From Luzula sylvatica (taxonomy: Eukaryota; Streptophyta; Magnoliopsida; Poales; Juncaceae): a stretch of 64,000 nt of DNA. Below the pieces are notes generated by a model. That model was not told the origin of the DNA and did no database searches. It saw only the letters and a list, made by a program, of their open reading frames with translations. Location: NCBI GenBank assembly GCA_946800325.1, contig OX326959.1, positions 31,038,527-31,102,526 on the forward strand. Direction: 5' to 3'. Below are positions 23,057 through 35,570 of the stretch, in pieces; the first letter of the stretch is position 1; each line of letters opens with the position of its first letter. Made by a program: the position numbers and the translations under genes.

Positions 23057-26000
23057 TTAGTATCAATTTAGCAGCAAAGAAGGAATTATTGCCATTTGAG
23101 AAAATCAATTATTAAGGAATTTGTAAAAGAAGGAATAACTAAAGAAATTAGTAATATTGAATTTTATTCCATACTTTTTTTTTTACATTTGTCATTTATT
23201 TATGCACAATATTTTTTAATTATACATACAACATTTCTACATTACAAAAATAATTATTACAAAACAAATTCCTGAAATAAACTTAATTGTTGAAATTATA
23301 ACTAACGGCAATATTATTTTAATACTAGTTTTGATGTTCACTTATGCATTGTTAATTTTAAAAAAAATACTATTTAGTAATTATTTTTATTAACAACTAT
23401 TTAACATTAAAATTAAATACTAGAATAATATTAATTTGTCAAGATATTTACATGAATATTTTTTATATCATATTTTTATTTAATTTTAGTTTTTTATGAT
23501 AAAATATATAATAAATAAAAGATTAAAATTATGTATATGACATATAGTTTTTTTAAATTAATATATGCTAAAAAATATTTATGATGATTTTAAATTAATA
23601 AAATAATATAAAAATATGTTCATTAAATTTAAAGATGAAAAATATAGGGGTATTTTGGTCCAAAAAATTGTAATATCATGAAATATCCCTATAGGGTGTT
23701 ATTGAAAAGAAAATTGTGTATGTAGGGATTTTTTTTTGGAGTTTCCCAAAAGTTAGGGGATTTTTTGTAAATTCAAGAAAAAATAGGGAGGTTATTTGCA
23801 AATTTCCCTTCTTTTTAAGACCATATTAAAGGTGTAAAAAAAAAAATGCATGTGTTTTGATCAACATTGACAGCCAGTCCCAATATACTCATTTCCCGTA
23901 CAAGTATTAAAATATAATTGCTTTAGTGCTTTAATAACAAAGACCATTGTTTGTTTATACACTCTCTAAAGTTAAAACCAAACAACGGCCCATGAATATC
24001 TGGAGCCCTAAAACAAAAAAAACTAAAATATATCTTTTCTAAATCTTGATCTGCAAAGCCTCATCAATGTAAAGAAATCGAATATTTATTACATAAAAGA
24101 AGGACAAGGCTCGTTGTTTGTTCATCATCGTAGCCACCCTGATTTCCCACACTAGTATTTATTACGTACATACTCATTATTTGTTCGTCCTCGTAGCCTC
24201 CCTAATTTTTTTTATAATAAATGGACGAGACTCGTATATCTTCTATCATTTGATAACATAAGAGATCTAGAAACTATAGAAGAAAAAAAATACATAAAAA
24301 AATCTGAAAACTAGAGAAGAAACAAATTATTTTCTTATTCACGTAATATTTATTACACAGTACTTGCTATGAGTAATTTAGAATGACATTCATTCTTATG
24401 CATGATAAAGAAGAGTACAATAATTATGAGATCACATTTTTGTTATGTATAGACTCTATATAGTAAAAAATCTTGAAACATTTTTTTTATCAAAAAGTTA
24501 TATGAAATACTCAAATAGGGTGGGTGGAATAATTTAAAGTTGAGTAAACCGAGAATTCCAAACCTGCCATTGGATGCACCTTCTTTCCTTACATCATATG
24601 AATTGGTTGATATAAATAAAACTTGAAAATATGTCAAGACTCACGACTAAACTTATCGGACATACACGAAACAAATTTAATTATAGTTTAATAAAAAAAT
24701 CATTTTTTAATTAGTGCAATCTTATGATAGGAGTTACAAAATTGGATTTTTTTTTGTTGTTGTTGAAATCATCAACATTCTCACCTTTGTCTTTTCTGTC
24801 TCTCTCCCAACCCAAAGTGGATTTGGATTTGAGAATAGAACTCGCTTCAGAGCTTCATATCCATCACCTCTCCTTCCACTTGCTTCGAATGAGCTTAGCA
24901 ATTTCTCTTTTCGCATCTTCAATTTCTTGTGGGCCTTTCCAGTTCTCATTGTCTCTCGCAGTCACAGTTGTATTCGACTTGTTTATTCCAATCCAATGGC
25001 TGAGAGACTTCGAAATGAAATTGGGTGTCAAAATCTTCTGTTTTGTTTTTGCTAAATATAAATTAATGAAATTTTTCTGTTTATGCACATGAATCTGAGG
25101 TTGAAGATTAAGGGTGCTTTATGAACTGAAACTGAATATTGCCTTGCTTCAACTATAAGAGCATAATTTTAAGGTAGTTTTAGGGTTGATTGAATAATTT
25201 CAAGATTAATTGTGTATTATTTTTCACCTGTGTAGTCTCAGTCTAATCGTGCTTGTTATAATCAATGAAGATCGTGAAGACTAATGGATTATGAGTATTA
25301 TCGAAGATTATTGAAGACTGCTCCTGCTCAAACATGTATATGAGTGTGACCAATTTAATTGTAATTATGCATAACACTCCTTGTAAAATATGCAAATCCC
25401 AGCTATTGTACCAGTAGAAAAAGTGAAAACCACTTTTATACCATTGAGGAAGTGACGACTCCCAAAGATGCACGAATTTCAAATCATGTGCAGAAAAAAC
25501 ATAAATTTGAAATCTTTTTTCTTCTTGTGATAATTATTTAGTTTTGAAGAATTTTGTAATAGAATAATTTATTTTTTGATTATGTTGATCTTCCATGTCA
25601 CTCAAGATGAAAGAAAGCAAAATTAAAGATTATACAAGAGAGAGAAGGCTAATTTATGTACATCATTTCATCTGTCCATTTTTTACAACAATCTTAAAAA
25701 GTATGCGATGATATTTTCATATTTTGCACTTCTTTTAACTATAGAATAATAATGTATCATCTTTTATTATTGAATACTTTTAAATTTATTCGAATCTGAT
25801 GTCGATGATATTTTGAAGAGCATACACACATAGAAATTAAACTTCCCGGTGTTTTCCTTTTTAAAAAAATAATTACAAAATATTTGTCTATAATACAAGT
25901 TATAATCCCAAATACTAAATAAATCCATAACAATCAATCATAAAAACGTAACAGTAATTGATAATTTTTACAAGTTTGTTAAGACCAAAATATCAACTTC

Positions 26001-27050
26001 AAGAATATAAACACTTTCTTCTCAATAGCATATCTAAGATCCGTAGAGGATACATTATATGTAAAATTAAGAAACTTTAAGGGGTTAAAATGAAAATTTA
26101 CATTCAATAGAACATACCTTGTACCACGCATCATACGACAAATAATCAAATTAGAATAGAGAGTCAATGGTTTATGAAAATTCATATAAATATTTCAATT
26201 TGTTTCGAGTTACGAAATGACATTTTGTTCGATCAATACTTTTCTACATAAACCTGAATTTGTGAGGTGTTATAGTTGCATGTAAATGACATTTTATAAC
26301 TTGAGATTTTATTTCATTTACGTGTACTGATAACAGTGGATGATTATCCAACTACATAATATAATTCGTAGTAGGAAGTATTTTATCAATACATATTCAA
26401 ACAAAATCATTTACATTGCTAAGCAAATACATTTCAAAACAATCATGATCAATACATCAAACAACTAAAATTTTTTCCTTCATTGTATAGTTTGAGGAAT
26501 TTTTGCTTCGGTTTTGGGCTAGAAATCATTTTCCTTGATAATTCAAATGCATTATCTACATTGTAAAACCACCTGAATGTTCACCCCTTTCTCTTTACCG
26601 TTTTTTCCATTTCTATTCTCAGATCTAGGTCTTAACACCCTTCGAAGAAATCACAATCTCTACCTGAAAATTCAAACACGAAAATAGTTAAGATCAAAAC
26701 ACAAAAAATGTAGAGGTGGGAATCACGATATACATATATGCTCGACCATTATTGTTCAACATGGCTCGGAAGTTAAGTATGACAAAAGAAATGAAAACAA
26801 AATAGGAGATTGTTTCATGAGAAATCACCATATTCATACACATGCAAAACAAATAATAATATTATGGCAGATTAATATTACCAAAAAGTAAACAAAAATC
26901 ATGTGAGATGTCAAACTAGAATAAAAGGCATGATTAACTTCCTAGCCATAACTTACGGTCTTCTTTGCTTGGACATAACATAGGAATTTTGTTACAAATT
27001 ACTCAATTTCAAAAAAAACTAACAATGAAATGTAACATTGAAAGTTATGT
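23057..27050. other. AT-rich intergenic sequence
   Basis: About 4 kb without a recognisable gene. A two-copy tandem repeat of about 70 bp (GTTTGTTC..CGTAGCC..CCCT) lies at 24110-24210. The overlapping frames of 64-122 codons at 24714-25092 are compositionally poor and match nothing I know. Confidence 0.5.
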
Positions 27051-27054
27051 ACAT

Positions 27055-27056
<2 letters not shown>

Positions 27057-27115
<59 letters not shown>
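27057..27115. repeat. (GA)n microsatellite
   Basis: About 29 uninterrupted GA units, the longest dinucleotide repeat of this type in the window. It creates the Ser/Leu run in the minus-strand frame 26999-27448, which I do not regard as a gene. Confidence 0.95.
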
Positions 27116-27119
<4 letters not shown>

Positions 27120-27475
27120 CGAGAGAGCACCGAGAAAAGCATAGAACACAGCGATAGTTTGAGATAGGGGACTGGTACACACGAAATCGAGAGAAATAGG
27201 AGAGAGCAAATCTTAAAAAGATGGAGCGGAGGAAAGAGTGGTGTGGTGGGTGGGAGGGAAGAAATTTTGGGGTGGCAAGCCAGTGACACGTCAGCTATTC
27301 GTGGTAAATTCGAAAAAAAATTGAAGTTCCTATCGTTGCTCTCCCTTTTACCTTTTACCTTTCCCATTAATTTCCCAAACATTCCTTTCGCATTGAATCG
27401 TGTATCCATTTTATTAACCGTTCGTTTCATAAAATGAATCTGAGACACTCATTTTTCTTTGTATCTTTTTACTTT

Positions 27476-28154
27476 GAGAAAAGTCTCATATTGGTTCCTC
27501 AATTTTTAGTTTTGATCATTTAGCCCTTCGAAAAAAATTTCGGTTCATTTGATCTTCTTAACTTTTCATTTAGTTTGAAATTTTCCTTCCACCCGTTATA
27601 TGATGACTTGACGGTTAAACTAATTACGTACATATCAAATGTTTCAATGACATGGCATAATTCGATTATATGGAATATGACGTGAAAAAATCTAAATGGT
27701 AATTTCGGATATATTCCTCTAAATATAAAATTATATATAAAATTTCTCTCTCAAAATTGGTAAATATCATATTTATTCCTCAAAATTTACTTCATTTCAA
27801 GTTGATGTAAAAGTTAACAAAACAATTAAACATTAAATTTATAAAATATTTTTTTTATCCTATAACTCGTAAATATGATATTTATCAATTTTGAGAGATA
27901 AATTTGATATTTTTTTATTTTTAGAGAGATATATCCGAAATTATATGTTAGATTTTTTTTTACTCATATCCCATATAATGAATTTATGCCATGTCATCGG
28001 ATTATTTGACATTCACGTAATTAATTTAATCTCCAAATCATCATTTAAGGAATGGAAAAAAAATTCAAACTAAATGAAAAATTAAGAAAGTTAAACAAGT
28101 TGAAAAAAAAATTTGATCCAAACAAAAATTTGAAGGCAATATCAGACTTTTCTC
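27476..28154. mobile_element. 679-bp foldback element (Mutator-like)
   Basis: Starts GAGAAAAGTCTCATATTG and ends CAATATCAGACTTTTCTC. The arms (about 27476-27790 and 27870-28154) pair along nearly their whole length with many mismatches. A 9-bp duplication TTTTACTTT sits at 27467-27475 and 28155-28163; the right copy runs into a T tract. Long arms and a 9-bp duplication fit a Mutator-like foldback. It is non-coding. Confidence 0.75.
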
Positions 28155-28289
28155 TTTTACTTTTTTTTTTTTTACTATTTTACTGTACCCACGACGAAAC
28201 ATGGTCTAGTCTCCACGCACCTACTCTTTACCGTACTGTACTGACTATGACCTGAGAAGGAACCATGCCTCGTCCGTACCTCGTGCTAT

Positions 28290-29573
28290 GCTAATGGTAA
28301 AGCTAAAAAGAGAGAGAACATATCGAACCATGGCGTCGACAGAATGGCACGAAGAGAGAAAGACGGAGAGAGAAAGAAGAAGAGAGACACGCCAGAGTAG
28401 GAAGAGGGAGGCACCCACACCATATCGCAGGTAGGAGTCAGGATTTCGTTCGTTCTACCACAAGCGGGGCGGTCTTATCTTCTTACGGCGGCTAGAATCG
28501 GCAGCGCACAACAGCGATTTGCATTGTCAGATCGAGCACGAAAGCGATTAGGGAATTGAAGTGAGTTCTGATTCTGATTTAGATGATAATTTTTATTTGG
28601 ACTGGATCAATTCTGTCGATTTGGACTGGCATTTGAATCTGGTTTGAATCTGATTAGCGATGTCCCTTTATCAATTGAGCTAATTATTTTTGGATATTTG
28701 AAGAATGATGTTGGGGTTTTCGGGTTTGACTGATTTAGTGACAGTAATGATGAATTGCGAAGATCATTTTTATTTTTTGTAACTATCCTTCCAAAATTAT
28801 CAAATAGTTACGAAACTACCCTTCAAGAATTGTCAAAATTAATTTTATTTACATTTCATTGGCATTTTTTATTTCAGGTCATACTCAAACTAAAGTTGAA
28901 AGGTCAAGGCTTGGCTTTTGTCGTTGCTGGCGGATCCAGTGGTTATTCTCAACTTTAATTACAATTAAGAAAAGATTGATTTGTTTTTTAAAAGAAAATA
29001 TTTTATTGGCAGTTGCACAGAAAGTTATCGAAGTAGCAGTAGATGCTCCGAGAGTCCGAGCATCGTAGCCATGCCGGTTAATATGAAATTCCTGCTAAAA
29101 AATTCTAATCAAGTGAGAAGAGCTGTTTTTGCTGTTAGTTTATTTATTTATTTTATTTTTTGAAAATATTCTGAACAAATATTGTATGTACATTTTTGGA
29201 TTATTTTTGGCAGTATGATAACCAAGTAATCTTTTTTGAATATAGAAACATAAATATCTGATATATTATTTTTCTCTTTTTTCAGATGGAAATGGTGGAG
29301 GACACATTAAAAAGAGTAACCAGTACCGGTCCAGATAGAGTAACGATACAAACCACACCTTTCTTCCCACGAATTAACCACACCTGCCACGTGGCAGTCA
29401 GTGATTGGCTGCAGCAAAAATTGTGGAAAACTACAGCCAATCACTGGCTGCCACGTGGCAGGTGTGGTTAATTCGTGGGAAGAAAAGTGTGGTTTGTATC
29501 ATTACTCGTCCAGATACGAGCCGGAATCAGGGTGACCATCAACTATCAAGCAATTGAAAGGTAGGATCTCCTT
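28290..29573 (+). pseudogene. Exon-like relic interrupted by a MITE
   Basis: A GA-rich leader-like block (28300-28440) and a less AT-rich segment ending AATTGAAGTGAGTT precede three AG/GT-bounded segments: about 28879-28958 (contains GLAFVVAGGSSGYSQL then a stop), 29017-29068 (QKVIEVAVDAPRVRAS then a stop) and 29286-29572. The last opens MEMVEDTLKRVTSTGPD and is broken by the 170-bp MITE with its 9-bp duplication; without it the frame runs about 13 more codons to a stop. I do not recognise the family. Early stops suggest decay or a non-coding transcript. Confidence 0.35.
29338..29507. mobile_element. 170-bp foldback MITE, copy 4
   Basis: A divergent copy inside an exon-like segment, bounded by an exact 9-bp duplication GTCCAGATA (29329-29337 and 29508-29516). 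It differs from the others by paired changes: TTCCCACGAATT on the left with AATTCGTGGGAA on the right, and AGTGATTGG with CCAATCACT. Both GCCACGTGGC palindromes are intact. Confidence 0.92.
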
Positions 29574-29987
29574 ATTTTACATATATATGCCTTTACAAAT
29601 TAAATCTCATATAATATATCTTGTTTACTCTATCGAATTTATTTAGTTGAAAAATATTTTTCCAAATAAAAAAGGAACTGTAATATATTTACTTTCTTTC
29701 TTTTTCTTATCTGGGTTGGTCATATGGAGAAATGGTTTTATGTAGAGTTATTTGTTTGCATGTACCTTGTTAATTATAGTGTCTTAAAAAAAACTTTATA
29801 TTTTTATGAGTATATATATTTGATTTTTTGGTTTTGAGGTTTTATAGCAGTTATTTAAATATTTATACATATATTTATTTCAATTTTTTCCAACTTTTTT
29901 CATATATACCATCAATCACATACAAAATTATAAAACACGAAATTTCATTTCTAATAAGAGGCCCCCCTCCCCCCCCCCCAAACCACC

Positions 29988-30022
29988 ACCACCACCACAC
30001 ACACACACACACACACACACAC

Positions 30023-30078
<56 letters not shown>

Positions 30079-30087
30079 ACACACACG
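29988..30087. repeat. (CA)n-C40-(CA)n compound tract
   Basis: CA repeats (about 29997-30023) lead into an uninterrupted run of 40 Cs (30025-30064) and then CA again to about 30086. A run this long is prone to slippage and to sequencing or assembly error, so its length is uncertain. The 106-124 codon frames across it are artefacts. Confidence 0.9.
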
Positions 30088-30174
30088 CCTCCACACAAAG
30101 ATCTCTATAAATGTCAGGGGTAATTTCGTCATTTCACAATGCATTTCTTTTTGTTGGAGGATGCATTTGTTTGT

Positions 30175-30344
30175 GAGTAATGATACAAACCACACATTTT
30201 AGACCACGAATTAACCACACCTGCCACGTGGCAGCCAGCTATTGGCTGCAGAAAAAGTAATGGAAACGTGCAGCCAATAACTAGCTGCCACGTGGCAGGT
30301 GTGGTTAATTCGTGGTCTAAAATGTGTGGTTTGTATCATTACTC
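30175..30344. mobile_element. 170-bp foldback MITE, copy 5
   Basis: Reversed core like copy 3. A 10-bp duplication ATTTGTTTGT flanks it (30165-30174 and 30345-30354). The paired change CACACATTTTAG on the left and CTAAAATGTGTG on the right distinguishes it from the others, which have CACACCTTTTAG. Both GCCACGTGGC palindromes are intact. Confidence 0.92.
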
Positions 30345-30359
30345 ATTTGTTTGTTGGTT

Positions 30360-33300
30360 GTTGATGATGATTGCATTTTTGAATGGGGCCAAGATTTTAG
30401 GTTTCAAATTACACAATTTTGACCTCCATCCAATCCAGCGCATGCCCCCTACTTTTGATAGCAGCAGGACAACATGGATACTACTACAGTACATGTTGGA
30501 ATACGTGGGTTTATAAGCATGGTAATTAATGATGTTAATTATTTATTTTTTAAGTTTATTAGTTATTCTTTTATTTTATCTACTTGTAACATTATTTGGT
30601 CTTGTTGGTTTTTATTTGATTATTGAGAAAATAAATTACAAATAACATAAAATAATTACAGCACATTTGAATTACTTAATAATATATTCTGCAGCGAATG
30701 GTGGGCTGTTTTTTTACTACATATAAAAAAGTATTGTACAAACGAAATACTTTTATTTATTTATTAACAATGAAAAATGAATTTTGAACGAATGATTCCG
30801 CACAAACAGGAGAGTAAATTTCTTAAGAAGTGAATTACGGACCAAATTTAAAATTACCATATGAATTACGGACCTATATATATGTGACTTGCAAATTTAA
30901 AAAGCTAGTTATGTGTGACTTCCCTTGTAATTTCTTGATGTATTGTAGTGTCATTGTAGTGAATCATTAATTATTTTATTCGGATGAGAATTTTATTTTA
31001 TTATTTTACACATTATTAATATATTTAATATTTTTATTGGATTTATTCACCATAATTAAATCTAAATTTACGAATTTAAAAAATAAGTTATCATCAATGC
31101 GTTCGGTATTTTAAATAAAATTGTTTACCATTATCCATATTCAATTAACTCTAACCTTTTAAATTTAGAAAACAAATCATTTAAATTTGAATTAATCCAT
31201 TGTTTAATACATGTTAAACGAATGTACACATGATTTAAAATAAAAATCATATTGTTCACCGGCTACAGTAGCCCGCATTAATGTTATCAACCCCGCATTG
31301 TTCACCCGCTACAGTATCCGCAATGACTATTTTGGAAAGTTAATTGATACTTGGAAGTTGGATTCCATAAAAAGTGAATATGATAATTCTTATTGGATGC
31401 GGGATTGATGCAAGGTAATATGTGTGTCGTGTGTATCACCACTGAGGTTTACCGTACGGTAAAAAATAATGTATACAAAAATATGAGATTAATAATTTAT
31501 TATTTTTCATGTATTAATTTGACACTTTGGATATTTTTGATATTTCTAAATTGAAATGAGAAAAATTTGATACAAACTGTATTTAGAAAGGAAATATGAT
31601 AGTAGTTATTTAAGAACGAAAAATTTGTTATTTATGTGTTTTGTAGAGATACACCTAAAATTTACCATATAAACATAAAGCTAGTATGGTTATTGAAGAA
31701 CTTCCTTAAGTATTATTTATGTACGTGTGTATGTGTGTGTGTGTGTCCTGTTCTAATTATTTATTACCCTGATGATGTTGTCGTTCTGTTGGATTTTATC
31801 ATGAAATAATAATTACTTTTTAGATATGTGTATATATATTAAGCAATAAATAGTAATTATAATCTATCATTAATGATTATTTTGTAGTATATGAATTCTT
31901 TTTTCCAGTTCATAAAAATGTATATTTTGTTATATATACCGAATATAAATATAATTATATGTATCTTTTATTATATATACACTTTGTTTTACTATTAACA
32001 GTGGTCTATAAATCCCATCTTGCAAGAGAGAAGAGGAGTCACTTGATCAAATCTTCAAAGCGAATAGATTATAAGTAGAACCAATTTTTTTTCCCCAAAG
32101 ACTCGAGAGTATTTCTCAAGACATATTCACATTTCTATGTTTAATTTAATTTAATTTCTTTTGAAAAGGCAATTTTTAAATTTTTAAAAATGTGTTTCAA
32201 CTGCTAGACCACATTCCACAAGATCTGATCTGAAATACAACATGCTAAAACATGAACTTGGGCTAACCAATCAAAGCCTGGTTTTTAAAATTTTAAATTT
32301 TTGTTGACAATTCAAATCACAAAACTTGGGCCTTCTTAGTGACTTCTTGCCCTTCAAATGACTTGGGCCTCAATTGCCCTTCGTTTTTCTTTTTCATATT
32401 TTCCACCATTAAAGCCTGATTAGTAATTACTGATTTTAATATTATTTATTTTTAATATATGAATTATATAAAGCAATACCACATAATCATGTTGCTAAAA
32501 CAATTGTAATCATGTGTACATATCTTTACACTATCCAAACAAGGGTGCAAAATAAAAGTAGTGTGGTCAATTTTAGATTGTTTGAATATTTTTCTTGTGC
32601 AATTTAGTTCAAATTACGATGACATAAATGAATTAATGGTATTATAAAGTATATTTAAATTTAATGAACTATGTGCAAAGTATAAAAAATGAGTGAGTAC
32701 AATTTATAAAAATAATATAATTTGAACTAATAAGAAATACATGACAACAAATGTACGATTAATATATTTCTGTTACAAGAATTGAAAGAAAAGTATGTAG
32801 ATTCGAAAAAGTAAATCGAAAATTAAGTAACATCATGTGGATTTATAAATTCACAAATCTAATTATATAATTCAGTACTAAGCGTGATTAAATTTAACAA
32901 AATAATCTAGTTTTATCAAGTCATATATTATTGAAAACGCAATGACCATTAAAATTAAGTGATTACTTGAATACTTCTTATAATTTTGACTTTTCTAAAA
33001 TTTCGTAGAAACAATTTATTTTTGACACAAATCAATAAGTAACAGGATGATGACAATTAAAAGTCAAATAATTAATTTAATCAATTACTGAGTTAATTTT
33101 TGAGCTTGACGGATTTCAGCCAAGTGATCGTTAATCATGCCGTGCGGCCGGCGGCCAAATCGATTTTTACAAGATTTTATGTTGATTTTTACAAGATTTT
33201 ATGTTTGGGTCGAAATTTTGTTTGAACTAAAATTTTCACATTTTTATAAAATATTTTTTATCTTCCATTTATTTGCTCCTCTTTTTATTTTGGTGAAAGC

Positions 33301-33510
33301 AAAATCAAAAGACAAGCAGTCATTTTCTTTCTCATTCGAGAAGGACGACACATTTCTCATTCTTGCATGGTTATCGTTGTTTCCATTCTCCTCTCTCTCT
33401 TTGAAAATCATTGTTTCTCCATTGTCTTTCTTCTTGCAAGATAATCATTTTCATTATTTGGATTTAAATTATAATTTCTTATTTTGTGATAATGTTATGT
33501 TATTTGGATT
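30360..33510. other. AT-rich intergenic sequence
   Basis: No gene. A short direct repeat ATTGTTCACC..GCTACAGTA occurs twice at 31251-31320. A short (TG)n tract lies near 31731-31746. Confidence 0.5.
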
Positions 33511-33526
33511 TAAATAATCATTTGAG

Positions 33527-33632
33527 AGTGAGACATAAAAAATCATGTGTTGTGAGAGATTGTGGGTTCGATCTCCATCGACATCAATGGATGAAGGACA
33601 TATGAACCTTCTTCATTTATTATCAAAAAAAC
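33527..33632 (+). mobile_element. SINE-like fragment
   Basis: A box B-like GGGTTCGATCTCC near 33567 and an A-rich end (TATCAAAAAAAC) lie between imperfect direct repeats of about 15 bp, AAATAATCATTTGAGA (about 33512-33526) and AAATCATCATTTGAGA (33633-33648). No good box A remains. Consistent with a short or 5'-truncated SINE. Confidence 0.5.
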
Positions 33633-33659
33633 AAATCATCATTTGAGATTATATGGATT

Positions 33660-34980
33660 TGTGATGTGATGTATATTTTTAGTTAAATTATCCAGAGTTA
33701 TTAAAAAAATTGTGATTTGTAATTTTGTTTAATTAATTTGTGTATTAAATATATAATTGAGTAAAATCTGTTGAGATCCGTCGAGATTTCCGATTAATTT
33801 CAATTAATCATTTTTGGAATATGATGGTCCTCTGCCAACTAGCGAACACCGAGTTTTTATAACATTGCCTATACTATACTTAAATATATATTTTCTGTTC
33901 TACGAAGTAAAATTAATCAATTTAATTGATAAATAAACTTTGAAGCTTATCATAAATACTGAAAATAATAATCCACGTATATAAACTAAACGCTGAAAAT
34001 TAAAGAGTATATGGTATCAAGTTTGCAACATATGAACATGCTAAAGACCATGTATTGGTTCAATCACAATACAAGGATATATATCATTTGTGTTTCTCAT
34101 GTCAACTAATTTAGTTAGTCTTTGAACAGGTGCGTCATAGATTAACGAATACGGATCCTTTTTTCCATAATATAGTCAGTGACGAATCTTGTCGCGTATC
34201 AATAAAAGAGAAGGTGATAATCTAGGAGGGCTATTATGAAAAATTTCGAAAATGATTTGAGGGGGGCGTTGTATAAAATATTTCTAATTTTATTCTAACG
34301 CTGAAAATTCTTATAGGGTCGTTGTCCTCCAAATTAGTCAAGTCTAATTTCATGAGAATTGACCAACTCTAACATATGGATGCATTGTAATTAACATATT
34401 TATTCCATAAACAAAAGAATGAAGTTGCGTGTAGTTATTTAACTAAAATATTATCATTTAGTTTGTTGTGGGTAGTCTTGATATCTTTCTAGATGCTCCT
34501 TATAATTTACAAACCTCGAAGATTTAGTTACCAACATTAAATTAATATATAAGATCGCTCAAAGAGTTTCGTTGAGTCGGACAAGAAATACTATCAAAAG
34601 TTTCTATACATGTGTTAAAAATGAATGTAAATAAGAAGAGTATCATAAATTCTACAAGTGCATACTTAATTGCTATTCATTTAATTTTTTTTAATGTTCC
34701 ATTTTTATTTTGAAAATCTCGTTTCTAGTTTAAACGGGGAAGCAGCTCAAAAAAAAAAAAAAATGTGAGTACCAATTATAATAGTAAGAAAATTTCATGT
34801 ATATCTTCACTTAACACTTAAATAACAAAATTGTTCTTCTTAAATCAAATATATCCAATTTGTACAATATTTATCTAATTAAAAGTTACAAAATATCAAA
34901 TATCTCCAATTTGTCAACCTGTTGTTCAGTTAAAATCTAATTAAATCACCAAATATTAATTTAAGTGACCATATGACCAT
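33660..34980. other. AT-rich intergenic sequence
   Basis: No gene or defined repeat recognised. Confidence 0.5.
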
Positions 34981-34984
34981 GCTA

Positions 34985-35570
34985 TTTTTTTTGTTGAATC
35001 AAGCGCATAGCACGAAGCGTGCTTCGTGTACCTTGGTATTTTTATTGAACGAAAAATAGCACGAAAGTTTTTATTACAAAGTTAGTTTAGAAAACTAAAC
35101 CGAAGAAATTGAGACATCTATTGTGCTTTTCCATTGATCCTAAATTTTCGAAATGATCCATAATTGGTGCAAACTTTTAGCTCTTTGTGTTATCAAGCAC
35201 GTCATAGATGCTTTCGTTTGGAAAACTCTAGCATTACGTTCTAGCCATAATGTCTATAATGTCGCGGTATTTCCCCTTCAGTTGTCCGTTGTGCTTCAGA
35301 TCGAATTCTCGTCCAGAATTGTGGCAAAGATTGGTGGTGGGGTTGTCTTGTTATTCCTAATTCGGTGAAGGTTCGAATGGTGAAAAGGTGGTTGACTAGA
35401 AGGTGATTTGTTGTTTCTTCTTCTTCGAAGCATAAATGACATGTCGTTGCGTGAGGCTATTCTTTTTTCATTAAGTTTTCTTTAATAAGAATTTTGTTAT
35501 TGATAGCCAACCATACGAATAATCGAATTTTTAGAGGAATTTTGATTCTAAAAATTGGTGTTGGCCATAG
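34985..35570 (-). pseudogene. 5'-truncated L1-type LINE, 3' end
   Basis: On the minus strand the segment 35390-35560 reads as a reverse-transcriptase zinc-binding domain (zf-RVT family): LKIRLFVWLAINNKIL, an in-frame TAG where Gly-Trp is usual, then TTCHLCFEEEETTNHLL with the Cys-x2-Cys pair and following His. Further on, 35155-35251 in another frame gives LWLERNARVFQ, the usual C-terminal motif of plant LINE polyproteins, ending in a stop. The 3' end is marked by an A run (T run at 34986-34993 on the plus strand). Frameshifts and the stop show a dead copy. The endonuclease and RT core are missing. Confidence 0.8.

Noticed and set aside
24714..25092. A small membrane protein gene (113-122 codons in two frames)
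   Set aside because: Overlapping frames on both strands, no conserved motif and no start context beyond chance.
26999..27448. A 149-codon minus-strand protein with Ser/Leu run
   Set aside because: The run is a (GA)n microsatellite and the rest has no recognisable feature.
29828..30202. A His/Pro/Thr-rich protein
   Set aside because: It is the CA repeat and C40 run translated.
31251..31400. A MITE based on repeated GCTACAGTA and CCCGCAT words
   Set aside because: No inverted ends or target duplication could be found; only a short direct repeat.
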